Below, piece by piece: positions 21,424 to 32,600 of a stretch of DNA of 64,000 nucleotides (position 1 is its first letter; every line of letters begins with the position of its first letter). The position numbers were made by a program, and so were the translations under genes. The DNA is from Tremella fuciformis (Eukaryota > Basidiomycota > Tremellomycetes > Tremellales > Tremellaceae), in contig CP136498.1 of assembly GCA_032768795.1 (NCBI GenBank), positions 496,001 through 560,000 on the forward strand, given 5' to 3'. The notes under the pieces were generated by a model. It was not told the DNA's origin, did no database searches, and saw only the letters and a list, made by a program, of their open reading frames with translations.

Positions 21424-22788
21424 TCACGGGCGCGCTTGTGCTTCCGCAAGCCACCGCGCAGACAGTACAGCCCACATACCGATCCTTTGTATGCGATGCT
21501 TCGCTTCTTGTTTGATCTGTTCGAGAATCGAAAAGAGACGTTTTGTGTCGCTCGTCGATTTCCCGCTGCCCTGTCCTACGAGTATCATCGGCTGCATATC
21601 AGAATAAGATCGATACCCCTCGTCTGCAGCGACTTACATGGCCCTGGCCGAGGGGATCGTTGTCCGCCTGATAGGTCATCATCCATGCTTCCCAATAATC
21701 ACCGACCAGTCGCAGACCGTAGACCCATGGTGTCCATCTCTGCTGTGTCTAGATCATAAGTGGCACGATCGGCTTCGCGTGCGCGCGTTTAGGGAGCTCG
21801 AGACAAAGCCGCAGGGCGTAGAACATGCCGATTCGAAGCTGTGTTTCGACTTCGCTCGGCACCCCTTGACAGCTCTTCAGCTCGCAGATGAGGTATGAAA
21901 ACCACGGATTCGATCGGACTATGCATGGAGGTAAGTAAATCGCAGATTCACCGAGCAGATCGATCCACGTTGGTTCAGGTTGAACAGGAATTTTCGGTCC
22001 GCAACGTATTTTTTGATCTTGACGTTGGGATCGATGGTAGAATCGCCTCGACGGAAATCAATCTTGCTTCTCACCAAGCCAACAGCGACGTCGGGCTTGA
22101 CGGCGGTGAGAGCGCCAAAGGCCGAAAGCACGGGGCGGGCGACTGGCGTGTTGGTGCTGCATGTCAGCGCCACCGCTCAAAAGCAGAGCAGAGTCTTCTC
22201 CTTGTATGCCTCCGCACGCGTGTTGCAGAGGCCGAGAAGTGCCGAGGAGCTAACCTTGAGGCGTGTATCAGAGCGCTGAGCAGCACGTTCCCGATCGCCT
22301 CTTTTGTGACAGACTGCCAATCCGCCCTCCTCCGCCCTCTCCTGCTGCATCGTCCGCATCCTGACCACCACATAGCGGAAAGTCGACAGTATGATGAGCT
22401 GACGAGAGTCGAGTTGCTCGCGGCAGCGCGGCGAGACAGACAAGAAGCCCTCGGCGGCGTCGAACAATGGTCTGTCTCCCCATTCCTAAGCGGACATGAG
22501 CTTTGCTTAAACTCCGAAGATACGAAGCACTGACCGTGGAAAATGACATGTCGACCTCGTCAAACATGTCAGCCGATATGCCGAAGATCGTCTTCGGTTG
22601 TCGGTCTTGCCCATCCGTCGTGCTCTGGGGGATGGTCGGCCAGGTCGGGCGGATCTGCTCGACCAGCGTTGAGTTGTAACACGCGTCCCATACGCCCAGC
22701 GACTCCGACGTCGGGGTCCAGTTTTCGGCGATGGCATTGGACCCACCCGTGACCGAAGAGCGAGTCGAGCTTTTGGTCGTTGTTACAG
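21424..22788 (-). pseudogene. PD-(D/E)XK nuclease-like protein with a premature stop
   Basis: Exons 22485-22372, 22313-22255, 22156-21969, 21918-21638 and 21591-21424 join in phase, after a first exon ending at 22535. The core of a PD-(D/E)XK fold is visible: KPDVAVGL supplies the Asp and YLICELKS the Glu-x-Lys. These are followed by the conserved Gln helix (EVETQLRIGMFYALRL) and a strand with Trp (PWVYGLRLVGDYWEAW). Such proteins are abundant and little studied in fungi. An in-frame TAG at 21749-21751 cuts the protein just after the helix, although the frame continues sensibly to 21424. The first exon has no ATG before a stop. The 683-bp repeat starts 44 bp upstream, so the 5' end may have been displaced. 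Confidence 0.6.
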
Positions 22789-22831
22789 AGCAGACAAGAT
22801 CCCCTCACGTGGATGAGTTACGTAAGCTTTG

Positions 22832-23514
22832 TCAGCGTAGCTCTTACGGGGCGAATTTCTGCGGGTGTCCCTGGAACGAAAACGGTAAATGGGGGAATTA
22901 AATAAGAAAATTCCGGCCATTCTGATTTCATCAGCACAATCCTAATATGCATTGTGTCCTTGCCAAATTGCCTTTCATCAGAGAATAAAGATCTATGCAT
23001 GAGGCTGATGCATGGAATGATCTCTGTAGCAGAACCAATCGCCTACATAGCTACTGCCATACCCTGCCCTATCATTGCACCAAAATGGTTACAATAGCGC
23101 AAGTCTGACAAGACTGCAATAGGCTTGCCAGGTGGCAGCTGTGACATAGCCCCTGTGACCAGCTTGGCATGCCTATGATCATCTGATCAGCCTAGCATGC
23201 CCAACAAGCACTTGCGCATCTCTTGATGAAGTGCTTTAGCTTGCAACTAATCAATGTTCTACAGTACATCCGGCTTTGCCGGATGCTTGACCCGTAAGGG
23301 CTGCGATGGCTGCGCCGCTAGGCGCAAGGGGGGGTCTTGGGGGGGTGTCCCACCCCCCCATGTCTAACGGAACCAAAGAACAAGGAATTGCATTAGGTTT
23401 TCCAAATTGCCTGAGAACCAATAACTTGAATACCTGATTAGAAATTCAGAGCTAAAAAAGAATTGAAATAACGAGCTACGCCCTATCGCGCACTTTCCTG
23501 CACGATCTACCTAG
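22832..23514 (+). repeat. 683-bp repeat, copy 1 (Helitron-like ends)
   Basis: Begins TCAGCGTAGCTC and ends with a small hairpin (TCG-GCA paired with TGC-CGA), then TCTACCTAG followed by T. It carries a subterminal inverted pair, GCGTAGCTC near the left end and GAGCTACGC near the right end. TC at the 5' end and hairpin plus CTAG|T at the 3' end are Helitron features, but the base before the TC is G rather than A. No rolling-circle replicase is encoded, so it would be non-autonomous. A C/G-rich block (CTAGGCGCAAGGGGGGG) lies at about 23318-23360. Confidence 0.75.
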
Positions 23515-23545
23515 TTTGGGGATAGGTCGTCGATGTCTGGGTTTG

Positions 23546-24228
23546 TCAGCGTAGCTCTTACGGGGCGAATTTCTGCGGGTGTCCCTGGAACGAAAACGGT
23601 AAATGGGGGAATTAAATAAGAAAATTCCGGCCATTCTGATTTCATCAGCACAATCCTAATATGCATTGTGTCCTTGCCAAATTGCCTTTCATCAGAGAAT
23701 AAAGATCTATGCATGAGGCTGATGCATGGAATGATCTCTGTAGCAGAACCAATCGCCTACATAGCTACTGCCATACCCTGCCCTATCATTGCACCAAAAT
23801 GGTTACAATAGCGCAAGTCTGACAAGACTGCAATAGGCTTGCCAGGTGGCAGCTGTGACATAGCCCCTGTGACCAGCTTGGCATGCCTATGATCATCTGA
23901 TCAGCCTAGCATGCCCAACAAGCACTTGCGCATCTCTTGATGAAGTGCTTTAGCTTGCAACTAATCAATGTTCTACAGTACATCCGGCTTTGCCGGATGC
24001 TTGACCCGTAAGGGCTGCGATGGCTGCGCCGCTAGGCGCAAGGGGGGGTCTTGGGGGGGTGTCCCACCCCCCCATGTCTAACGGAACCAAAGAACAAGGA
24101 ATTGCATTAGGTTTTCCAAATTGCCTGAGAACCAATAACTTGAATACCTGATTAGAAATTCAGAGCTAAAAAAGAATTGAAATAACGAGCTACGCCCTAT
24201 CGCGCACTTTCCTGCACGATCTACCTAG
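23546..24228 (+). repeat. 683-bp repeat, copy 2, 31 bp after copy 1
   Basis: Appears identical in sequence and length to copy 1 and lies in the same orientation, separated by 31 bp. The shared bases TTTG just upstream of both copies suggest a tandem duplication or two closely spaced insertions. Its 3' end lies 41 bp upstream of the ATG of the 573-aa gene, so it probably forms part of that gene's promoter or 5' leader. Confidence 0.8.
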
Positions 24229-24269
24229 TTTTGTTTTTTCGCACTTGCATCATTCCCTCAGCTTGCGAC

Positions 24270-26173
24270 ATGACCAGCCAAGCAGCATCCAATGTGCCCA
24301 CAGCTCCCTCGCGGGTAAACGAGAGTATCGCCGAGCTCGGGTCGGGGGTCTCTCATGCGCTGCAAGAGATCAAAGGGCGACTCGCGACCAGGGACGAGGT
24401 GCTCCGAAACCTCGTACAGCTTTGCAAGTCGGCGAATCAGATACTGGTACGATCCGAGGCGAATTGTAAACATGACCAGCGGGTCGTGCGCTCGCTGGCC
24501 GTCCTCGGTCGTCGGCGCCACGGTCAGGCGTCGTCGTCACCGTCAAACCCCGACTCGCTAGGAGCGGTCGCCTACGCTGAAGCGGACACCGACCTGTCAT
24601 GGAAGCATCTCATGTCCACCTCGTGCCACCGCGGTTGGTTCGACAACGAGTCTTATCATCACGGTGGTCTCTCAGATCTGGCGGGATCAAAGAGGAAACG
24701 CTGTCGGGATGACAACACCTGTCCGGATGACGAGTCCGGAGCACGCGTCGGGCAACGGGTCGGTCAGCTTCTCCTCGAGCTCGACGAGTGGACATCCGAG
24801 GTGAGGATGGGGTCCAAGGCAGAACAGGAGAGCGCTCGCAAGGCTGTACCACCCAAGAAGCGGGATGCTGCGAAAACGCAGCTCAACGGCGGCAGAAGGC
24901 AGTCCAGAGTGAATAATAAGGACGTTCCCCCACTTGGTGCGCGCCTCCCCTCAGCTCGGCCATTCGAGTCTCAAGGCAACCCTTCCGATGGTACATCGCA
25001 GCCTCTAGGCCTCCTCGGATGCATCGACCACGAGCTGGGGATGCTCATCGGACAGTGGCTGTCGGGTTCTGACATTGGGCGGCTCCGACCACGCCTCGAA
25101 TCGATCACCGGAGAGGTAACATCGTCGACAGTATCCCCGACGGCACCAGGCTTGGGTTCGTTGAGTATCATGCCACTTTACGGCGCCGACACGATGGAGA
25201 TGATGCGGGCAGCACTGTGCATACTCCTGAGGCAAGGGGCGTCAAGCGTTCTCGCAGATGACGATCAGCATGCGCACCCGGACGATCCGAGCACAACGGA
25301 TGACATGATATTCGCCCCGACTCTCACGACCGGTGGAGACGCTGCTATACGAATGTGGGGCGAGTCCTTTGCAAGTATGCTTTCGCGATGGAAGCATCGA
25401 GTTGAGCGGCAAGGGGTCGTACGGGGACGGATCGTTGGCTGGGTCGCGCTGGACCGCCCATCAGGTACGCGTCGCCCATTCAGCACTTTATCAGCCTTAG
25501 TCTGAAGTCTCCCACGCTAAGTTGCAGCCGAAGATCGAGCCGGCCTGACTTCGTGGATCGTGTACTCGCTATATCTGGAAGACAGGGCCGCTGTATTTTA
25601 CACGCTCAACGAGTGGCAAGATGAAAAGGTTGAGGTATGCGAAGACTCTTGTTGAGCTCCGAGCTGCGCTGACCAGCCCAGTCTATCGCAAGCGACATGA
25701 TTGAGGCCGTGTTCCCAGACGAAGCTCAAGCTTGGTTCTCTCAACGCGTTCGCATGGTCAGCCGTCATTCAGTGTCTCTGCGTTTCGTCTCCTGCTGTCC
25801 AATAAGCGGTCATCTCGCTGACACGCAGGAACTCCGAGATCCTGCGTTCGTCAATCAGTACATGGGTCCACTTGCCGTGCACCTCATGTCAGCCACGGTC
25901 CAGGGCGGGTCGAGCGGTAATTTGTTATCGAGCGATAGCGTCCGCCGAGCACTCCCGATTAACCCCAATATTCTCATCCTGGATCAGCTTCAAGTGGTCG
26001 TCGATCTCTACCGCCGCGCCCGGATCTTTCGCACGGATGTGCAGGCCGGGAATGTCGTCTATCTGCCCCGGGCCATTGATGACGATTTCCTCGACGAGCT
26101 CGACGGCATGAACGAGGAAGCGATGCGCTCGAGTGCTCCGACTGCGATATCTTACACCCTGCTCCGGATCTGA
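24270..26173 (+). CDS. Unknown protein, 573 aa, 4 exons
   Basis: Exons 24270-25464, 25528-25634, 25682-25756 and 25829-26173 join in phase. The N-terminus looks helical and possibly coiled-coil (IAELGSGVSHALQEIKGRL, then LVQLCKSANQILVRSE). A basic stretch SKRKRCRDD is a candidate nuclear localisation signal, and the middle is Lys/Arg-rich and disordered. The C-terminus is folded-looking (ILILDQLQVVVDLYRRARIF, then NVVYLPRAIDDDFLDEL). I recognise no domain. The ATG at 24270 is the first Met after the 683-bp repeat. Confidence 0.65.
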
Positions 26174-26369
26174 TTCGGACAGGCTGGCACCATCACCTGC
26201 CAGTCTCTCCGGCCCGCCGTCGCGCCGCTCTCCAAGTGCACTCCCCCGCTGTCGCCAACGCTGCTTGCTCTCGCCGGTACTCTCAGCGTCACCCCTCCGA
26301 CCGCATCGTGGCGCTTGACGATGCGATCCGAAGAGGGCGGGCGATTGATCGTTTGATCCACGTCAATCT

Positions 26370-26921
26370 GCGTGATTACTAAGCAACTCCTCGGAACCGA
26401 TTAAGAAACGACAATCACCGAAGTACCCCAGAACCTCAGGAATGCACGCACAGAAAGCTGAAGGCACCAGGTACACGAACGGGCTTCAATAGATAAGATA
26501 GGGAAGGAAGATGAGTAGAGAAGACGGACTTTGCGAAGACAACGTTTGGAACGAGAGGAAACCATTGAGGTACAATGGGCGTAGATGGACGGGAGAGAGT
26601 GAGAAAGATTGCTAAGCTGATTACTAAGCAATGGGCGCAGCGAAGCAAGGTGATGGATGTATATAGAGATCGCTAGAGTCACACGGAGACTCAGCTATCT
26701 AGTTTACTAGTCCTCTAGATAGAGAATCGACTTGTCCAGGACGAGAACTATAGAATCATATTGTGGGTTTGATCGCTCCCCACAACAAGAACGATTGGAT
26801 CCGAACGGAATCCATTCATACCCGAACGAAGCTAAAAAGGTAGACCTGCTGTCTTACGCTTCTCAGTGACGAGGTAAGTTTTAGCCGGATACAATCAAGG
26901 TCTTGGAACAGGTCTGACAGG
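26370..26921 (+). repeat. Truncated LTR related to the 772-bp solo LTR
   Basis: The right end (GGTCTGACA at 26913-26921) and a block with CTAGTCCTCTAGATAG match the family at 6720-7491. The left end is not recognisable, and no copy of the right flank (GGTGT) occurs on the left. The insertion was probably followed by a deletion that also removed the rest of the copia relic to its left. The left boundary is approximate. Confidence 0.55.
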
Positions 26922-27442
26922 TGTGTTGGTAGCCAGCCAGAGGATCCCATGCCGCTTGCCTTTGAGGACAGCCTTCCCATTGCGGAGTAGTTGGGCTCCG
27001 TCCTTCTTCAAAGATTGCCACTCGTAGTTGTCGCTTGCTGAGCCAAGGCGCCGGGTTGAGAGCAAGTTACCAGTCATGAAAGGCACATGGTAGCAGCCGT
27101 TATAGAAGACGTGCTTGGAGTGGATGCAGCCAGTGTGCATAGGGGGATGACCTTGCTCTCTCTGATTTCGATTGGGCGAGGATGGGCAAGCGTAACAAGG
27201 TTATGTAGGAGATGCTTGTCACGGATGAAGGGGCTTGTTGCGCCGCTGTCAATGACAATGGCGTTGTGCGGGATGGTTGACAAGAGGAGGACACTCTCCA
27301 ACACCCTCAGCCCTCGTTATGGCTGGGACTTGGCCTTTGTCATTGAGCCTGTGTTGTTCTCATCAAATTCCTCCTTCTCCTTGACTCTCAACGCCTTTTC
27401 CTCCCCTTGGCCCTCTCCTTCTCCCTTGCCTGTTGGCGGTCC
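26922..27442 (-). pseudogene. Ty1/copia relic: end of gag, protease, start of pol
   Basis: Minus-strand fragment with the copia protease motif IDSGATSPFIRDKHLL and a downstream segment VFYNGCYHVPFMTGNLLS, typical of the region between protease and integrase. Frames are broken between pieces. On the right it runs directly into the TTGAC target duplication of the composite insertion and continues beyond it at 35363. On the left it is cut by the truncated LTR. Confidence 0.75.
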
Positions 27443-27447
27443 TTGAC

Positions 27448-27760
27448 TGTCAAGACCAGACGTAGGATAGTCTGCGTCGAACTGGGAAGTCGAAGTTGCC
27501 TCGCAGGGAGTATGCAATCGAGTAGGGCTACTAGAAGTAGACTGAGAGTACAAGAGATACATTCGACTAGAGACCCTCTCTACTCGAATGTCTACTATAT
27601 GTATTCGAAAACCGTTGGGCCATACTAGGCGGTTCGAGTGCCGCATTTAGAAGTTCGGCTACTACACCCGGATGAGGCAAGTGGGCGGTTGGCTGCGTCA
27701 GGCCGTGTGGCACTTGGCCTTGTCTCATTCCGCCACAGTCTCAGTGCCACAGTCCTGACA
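27448..27760 (-). repeat. 3' LTR of chromovirus C (313 bp)
   Basis: TG...CA ends (TGTCAGGAC...TCTTGACA on the minus strand). It appears identical to 34558-34870. It lies next to the polypurine tract on its interior side and to the TTGAC duplication at 27443-27447 on its outer side. Confidence 0.95.
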
Positions 27761-27979
27761 GTCGCCCCCCCCTTCTTTGATGTCGACCCGACATCTTCGG
27801 TTGTTGACATCCTTTAGTCGACATTGCGTCCTTTGGCACTGTGTGTTTCGTTCGTTGAAGTAGATGCCACGCCCGTAAGCCCGAGAGACGCCGTTGTTTA
27901 CTTCCCAATGCAAGTTGCTGTCCTAGTTTCTGTGTCCGGATCTCGTCTTTCCTGAGTTGCTCTCTGTACTGTTCTCAAC

Positions 27980-29663
27980 ATGGCCGACGACGAGATGGCT
28001 GGGTTCGATGTCGAGCAGGGGATACGAGATGCCTACGACGAGGCGTACCTCGGTACGGCCTCGGCGGACGACTATCGAGTTCAGCTTCAGGCAGCTCGAG
28101 AGAACTTGGCGGCGCAGCCCGAAAACGCCATTTTCAAGTTTGAAGTCGACAAGTTGGTCGCTTCGGGGAAGGCGGCTTTACGTCGAGAAAGGGAGAAGTC
28201 CGTGAGTCGAATGCGAGTCTGTTGTAGACGAACTTCGAACTAAGCTGTTAGGGTTCTTCCCCCGCAAAGTCGACTCCTGCTCGTGCTGAGTCGGTATTCC
28301 CGCCGCCTCAATCGCCTTTCAAGGCTCCCCTTGCTCCCATCGGCCGTCTCTCACCCAAGAAACACATCTTGGATCCATCTCCCATCGCTCGTCAGCCGCC
28401 CTTCGGCTCGAGCACAGTTCCTGAGACTCCGGCTAGTCAAAAGGGTCACGCCCATCGCCCTTCGGGCTTTCCCAAGGCGGCGTCCCCGCCTACCAAAGTC
28501 GGGTCTTCGACTATCGAGGTCGGTTTGGGCGACCTTTTCGGCTCGGCTCCCGATTCGAGCCCGGGCCCACCGGTCCCTACTCCTTCGCCGAACAAGGCAA
28601 GCCGAACTCCGAGTGAGGTGTTCCCAAGGGTCGAGGGCGAGGAGTTGGTGGTCAAGCGGCTCAACCGCGTGTACAGATACCCGCTGAAAGAGCCGGAGGT
28701 TGTTCGAAACACCGACTCGAGGATCGAGTCCTTCTACTCGTGGATCGAGTCGTATATCTCGACTCGTACTGGAGACACCGCGGATACTGGGTCCAATATC
28801 CTAGAGGCGCTCGAAGAAGGCTCGTGGGGCGTCCTGGTGGGCTCGGAGCGGTGTGCGGCGTGCGTCTCCCATAACCGCCCTCCTATGCCGGGTCACTCGG
28901 GCCTGGTTTGCGTGTGCCCGGTTGTTGAGGTCGATGGTAGGTGCTATGTGGCGCAAAAGTATGATTTCGACTTGCTGTACTCGATTTCCGCTGATGTGTA
29001 GGTGTTTCGGATGTATGATCAAGTCGAGACACTGTACCCTTTCGCCCAACACCGCTCTGGGACCCCGAGCTCAACTCGTCCTTCCCGCCGACGAGGTCGT
29101 TCGTCGCAAGCGTGTTATTGCGGGGATTCATCGGCAAGCGGCCGCTCTACTTGCGGACGCGAAACCTGGTTTAGCCCGTAATGCTATTTTGGAGATATAT
29201 AAAATCAACTACTCCGAATATCAGGTAAGTGTACTCGGTTTTCGTCTTGGCCCTGTCGAGATCTGACTTGCAGCATCTGAACCAGACTGCATTCCGCGGC
29301 GAGTCCCAAGTCGCTCTGGTGGAGTCGGGTGATCCTCCGTTGGTGCCCTCTCTCGACTGGAGCTCCTTGGACGACGCAATGGCCGAAGGGCAAGAGGATG
29401 TTGTAGGGTCCTCGGTGGTCGGCGAGGGTGGTCTGAAGCGGATGTTGGAGGACTCGCCCGTGCCTTCTATTCATTCGTCTCCCGACCGACGACAATCGGT
29501 TACTCGACTTGCGTCTGCGCGAGCCGAGTCTCTCGAGTCGGAGTCCGACATTCCTCAACACGTGACCCGATTGCAGACTCGGGAGAAGGCTGCCGGTGAG
29601 GCAAAGGCGACGCAGCGCACAGCGCTCGGTGCTCTCAAGACGAAGCGCGGCCGCCGCAAGTAA
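27980..29663 (+). CDS. Antisense, intron-containing cargo gene inside chromovirus C
   Basis: Starts at ATG 27980. Exon 1 is 27980-28201, with a 50-bp intron (GTGAGT...TTAG). Exon 2 begins at 28252 and is open to 29001. A later exon ends at 29224, with a 49-bp intron (GTAAGT...GCAG), and the last exon is 29274-29663. The exon 2/3 junction near 28996-29070 is unresolved; no intron of normal size keeps the phase. The protein is about 500 aa, with an acidic N-terminus (MADDEMAGFDVEQGIRD) and a Pro/Ser-rich linker. A possible zinc-binding region follows (ERCAACVSHN, then VCVCPVVEVDGRCYVAQKYD), and the tail is basic (KTKRGRRK). I recognise no family. Its stop lies 32 bp from the pol stop, so the two genes converge. 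Confidence 0.75.
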
Positions 29664-29695
29664 ATGTAGTCTGAGTTGTATTCTATGCACGAGCT

Positions 29696-32600
29696 TCATG
29701 CCGACTCGGTTCTCCAGCGTGGGGCGCGCCTTGTACGTTTCGTGTCAGATACTAGGGTTTCGACTTGACCACTCTCGATGCCCTTCATCCATGACTCGAA
29801 CCTCGGGTCCCCCTTGAGCGAGTCTGTAGGTTGCCAAGTCGGGTGTTGGTACCCTTTCCATTTTACGAGGACCTGGTCCTCGAGTTGCCTTGCTTTCCCC
29901 CGGGATCGTCGAGCTCGCCTCAATACGTCTTCAACCTCGTAGAGCTCCTCCTCGCTGGCGTGTAGGGCTGGTGGGGGAGCGACCAGTGCGGGTTGTGATT
30001 CGACTCGAGCCCCACGGACGTGCGACAAGAGCTCTACGTTGAAGACTGGATGGACACGATTGGCGATCATTTCCGGGGGTAGGTCCAGTTTGTATGCGTT
30101 CTCGTTTATCCTTTCTAGTATGGTGTATGGCCCTAAGTGCCGGTGGTCGAATTTTCTTGTTGGGCGGAGCGTGCGCAAGTTCTTGCCATTTAACCAGACT
30201 TTGTCCCCTACTTGAAAGTCTGGTGCACGTCGACGCTTGTCATATTGCTTCTTCCACCCCTCTTGGGCCTTGAGCAAGTTCTCCCGTATACGGTGGTGCA
30301 GCTGTTCTAGTTGTTGAACCCGGTCAGCGGCTGCTGGGACTTGCAGGTCGGACAGGTCCCCTGGAGGATCGACTAGGGTTGTGCGGTAGGCTCTCCCGGT
30401 ATAGGCCTCTAGGGGGCTCATACCCAGAGAGGCGTGGTGCGTGCTATTGTAGCAGAACTCCGCGTGCGGGAGTAGAGGCACCCAATTGTCTTGTTCGAGG
30501 TTTACATAGTTGCGCAGGTACTGTTCCAGCCACTGATTTGTCCTCTCGGTTTGTCCGTCTGTTTGTGGGTGGTATGCTGTCGAGTAGCGCAGACTGGTTC
30601 CTAGGCCTTGGCAGAAGGCTTTCCAGAATTTGGACACGAATAGGCTTCCACGATCCGACACTATGCTGTCGGGTATGCCGAATCGAGTGTATACTCTGTC
30701 CATGAAGATTTTGGACATTCCTTTGGCGGTGATCGACTTGTGACAGGGCGCGAATACTGCCATCTTCGAGAAGCGGTCCACGACAACCATGATGGAGTCG
30801 TAGGTGTTTGAGGCGGGTAAGTCGACTATGAAGTCTACGGACAACTCTGCCCAGGGTCGTAGCGGTGGCTCGAGGGGTCGGAGGAGGCCGTACGGTTTCT
30901 GCCTTGAGGGCTTATTCCTCTGGCATTCCTCGCATTCCGCGGCGAACTTCTCCGCGTCCGTCTTGATGGTCGGCCACCACCAGTATTGTCTGATCGCCTG
31001 GTAAGTTTTTCGGGGTCCAGGGTGACCCGCCGAGGCCCCATTGTGGTGCGCTTCGATGACCTCTGCCCGAGACTTCGAGGGACAGTAGTACGCTTTCGAG
31101 TACCTGTAGTAGCCCTGCGTGTCTCGGGTTACTTTTTCGCTTGCGATCAATGGTCCTAGCTCGTCGTCTTCCTTGTACAAGTCGGATGGCGTTTTGCCCA
31201 GCAGCTGTACCCGTAGGGAGAGTAGTAGCTGTTCTGAGGATAGGAGCGGCCGGAAATTGTGGCCATTCAATTCTTGAGACAGACTCGTAGCTGTCGAGTC
31301 GGTTGGTAGGTAATCTGATCTTCGACTGAGGGCGTCCGGTTTGGTACTTTGTTTTCCCGAGCGGTAGGAGATTTCGAAGTTGAAGTCCGCCATCATCTCG
31401 GCCCATCGTGCCTGACGTCGAGTCAGTTGTTTGGTTGACAAGAAGGTTTCCAGGCTGCGATGGTCGGTGAGTACCTGTGTCCGGTGTTGGGCACCTTCCA
31501 GGTAGTGCCGCCATTCCTTGAAGGCGTACACGATTGCCAAGAACTCCTTGTCGTGTATTGGGTAATTCAACTCGGCTGGCGACATGACCCGACTCGAATA
31601 TGCGACTGGGCGCAGCCCATTCTCCCCGTCTTTCTGGGATATGACCGCGCCGATCGCGAAGTCGGACGCGTCGGTCTCTACCACGCATGCCAGATTCGGA
31701 TCATAGTGTTTCAATACAGGCCCCGTTGTCATTCTCGTTTTGAGCAGGTCGAACGCCGTTTGATGCGCTTCCGACCAGGAAAACGAGGCCGTCTTTCGAG
31801 TGAGTTCATGCAGGGGCTTAGCCACCTTCGCGAATCCCGCTATGAACCTTCGATAGAAGTTTGCAAAGCCCAGGAAGGATTGAACTTCCTTGACGTTTCG
31901 TGGTGTAGGCCACGCCGACACCGCTCGTACCTTATTCGGGTCCATCGATACGCCTCTTGGGTCGATGATGTAGCCCAAGAACTCCACGGAGTCGGTATGG
32001 AACTGGCACTTGTCATGCTTTGCGAACAGCTCGAATTTCCTGAGTCGTTGCAGGACTTCCCTGACATGTTTCTCATGCTCGCTTCTCGATTTGGAGAAGA
32101 TAAGTATGTCGTCCAAATAGACTATGACGAAAACGTCCAGGACATCGCGGAATATGTGGTTCATTAAGTGTTGGAATGAGGCTGGAGCGTTTGTGAGGCC
32201 GAATGGCATCACTCGATATTCGAACAGGCCAAACCGAGTTCGGAATGCGGTCTTCCATTCTTCCCCGGCGGCAATCCGAAGGAGGTTGTACGCGCCGCGT
32301 AAGTCTATTTTCGAGTAGATAGTGGCCGCACGGAGTTGGTCTAGTAGATCCCCGATCAGAGGTAGCGGGTAGCGGTTCTTGACGGTAATGTTGTTCAGCT
32401 TGCGGTAGTCCACGCAGAGGCGTAAGGATCCGTCTTTCTTTTTTACGAATAGAATTGGTGAGGCTGCTGGCGACTCCGAAGGTGCGATAAACCCTTTCTT
32501 GAGGTTTGTGTCTAAGTAGTCTCGAAGGGCCTCCTGTTCGTTCACGGACAGCGAGTAGATCGGGCCGAATGTCGGCTCTGCCCCATCGAGTAGCGGGATG

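Noticed and set aside
22831..22832. Treating the 683-bp repeats as certain Helitrons
   Set aside because: The base before the TC start is G in copies 1 and 2 and T in copy 3, not the expected A, so only Helitron-like ends are claimed.
22818..23714. Matching 60-67 aa minus-strand ORFs in both 683-bp repeats
   Set aside because: They are short, start in the repeat interior, and the third copy does not keep the frame, so they look like chance ORFs in a non-coding repeat.
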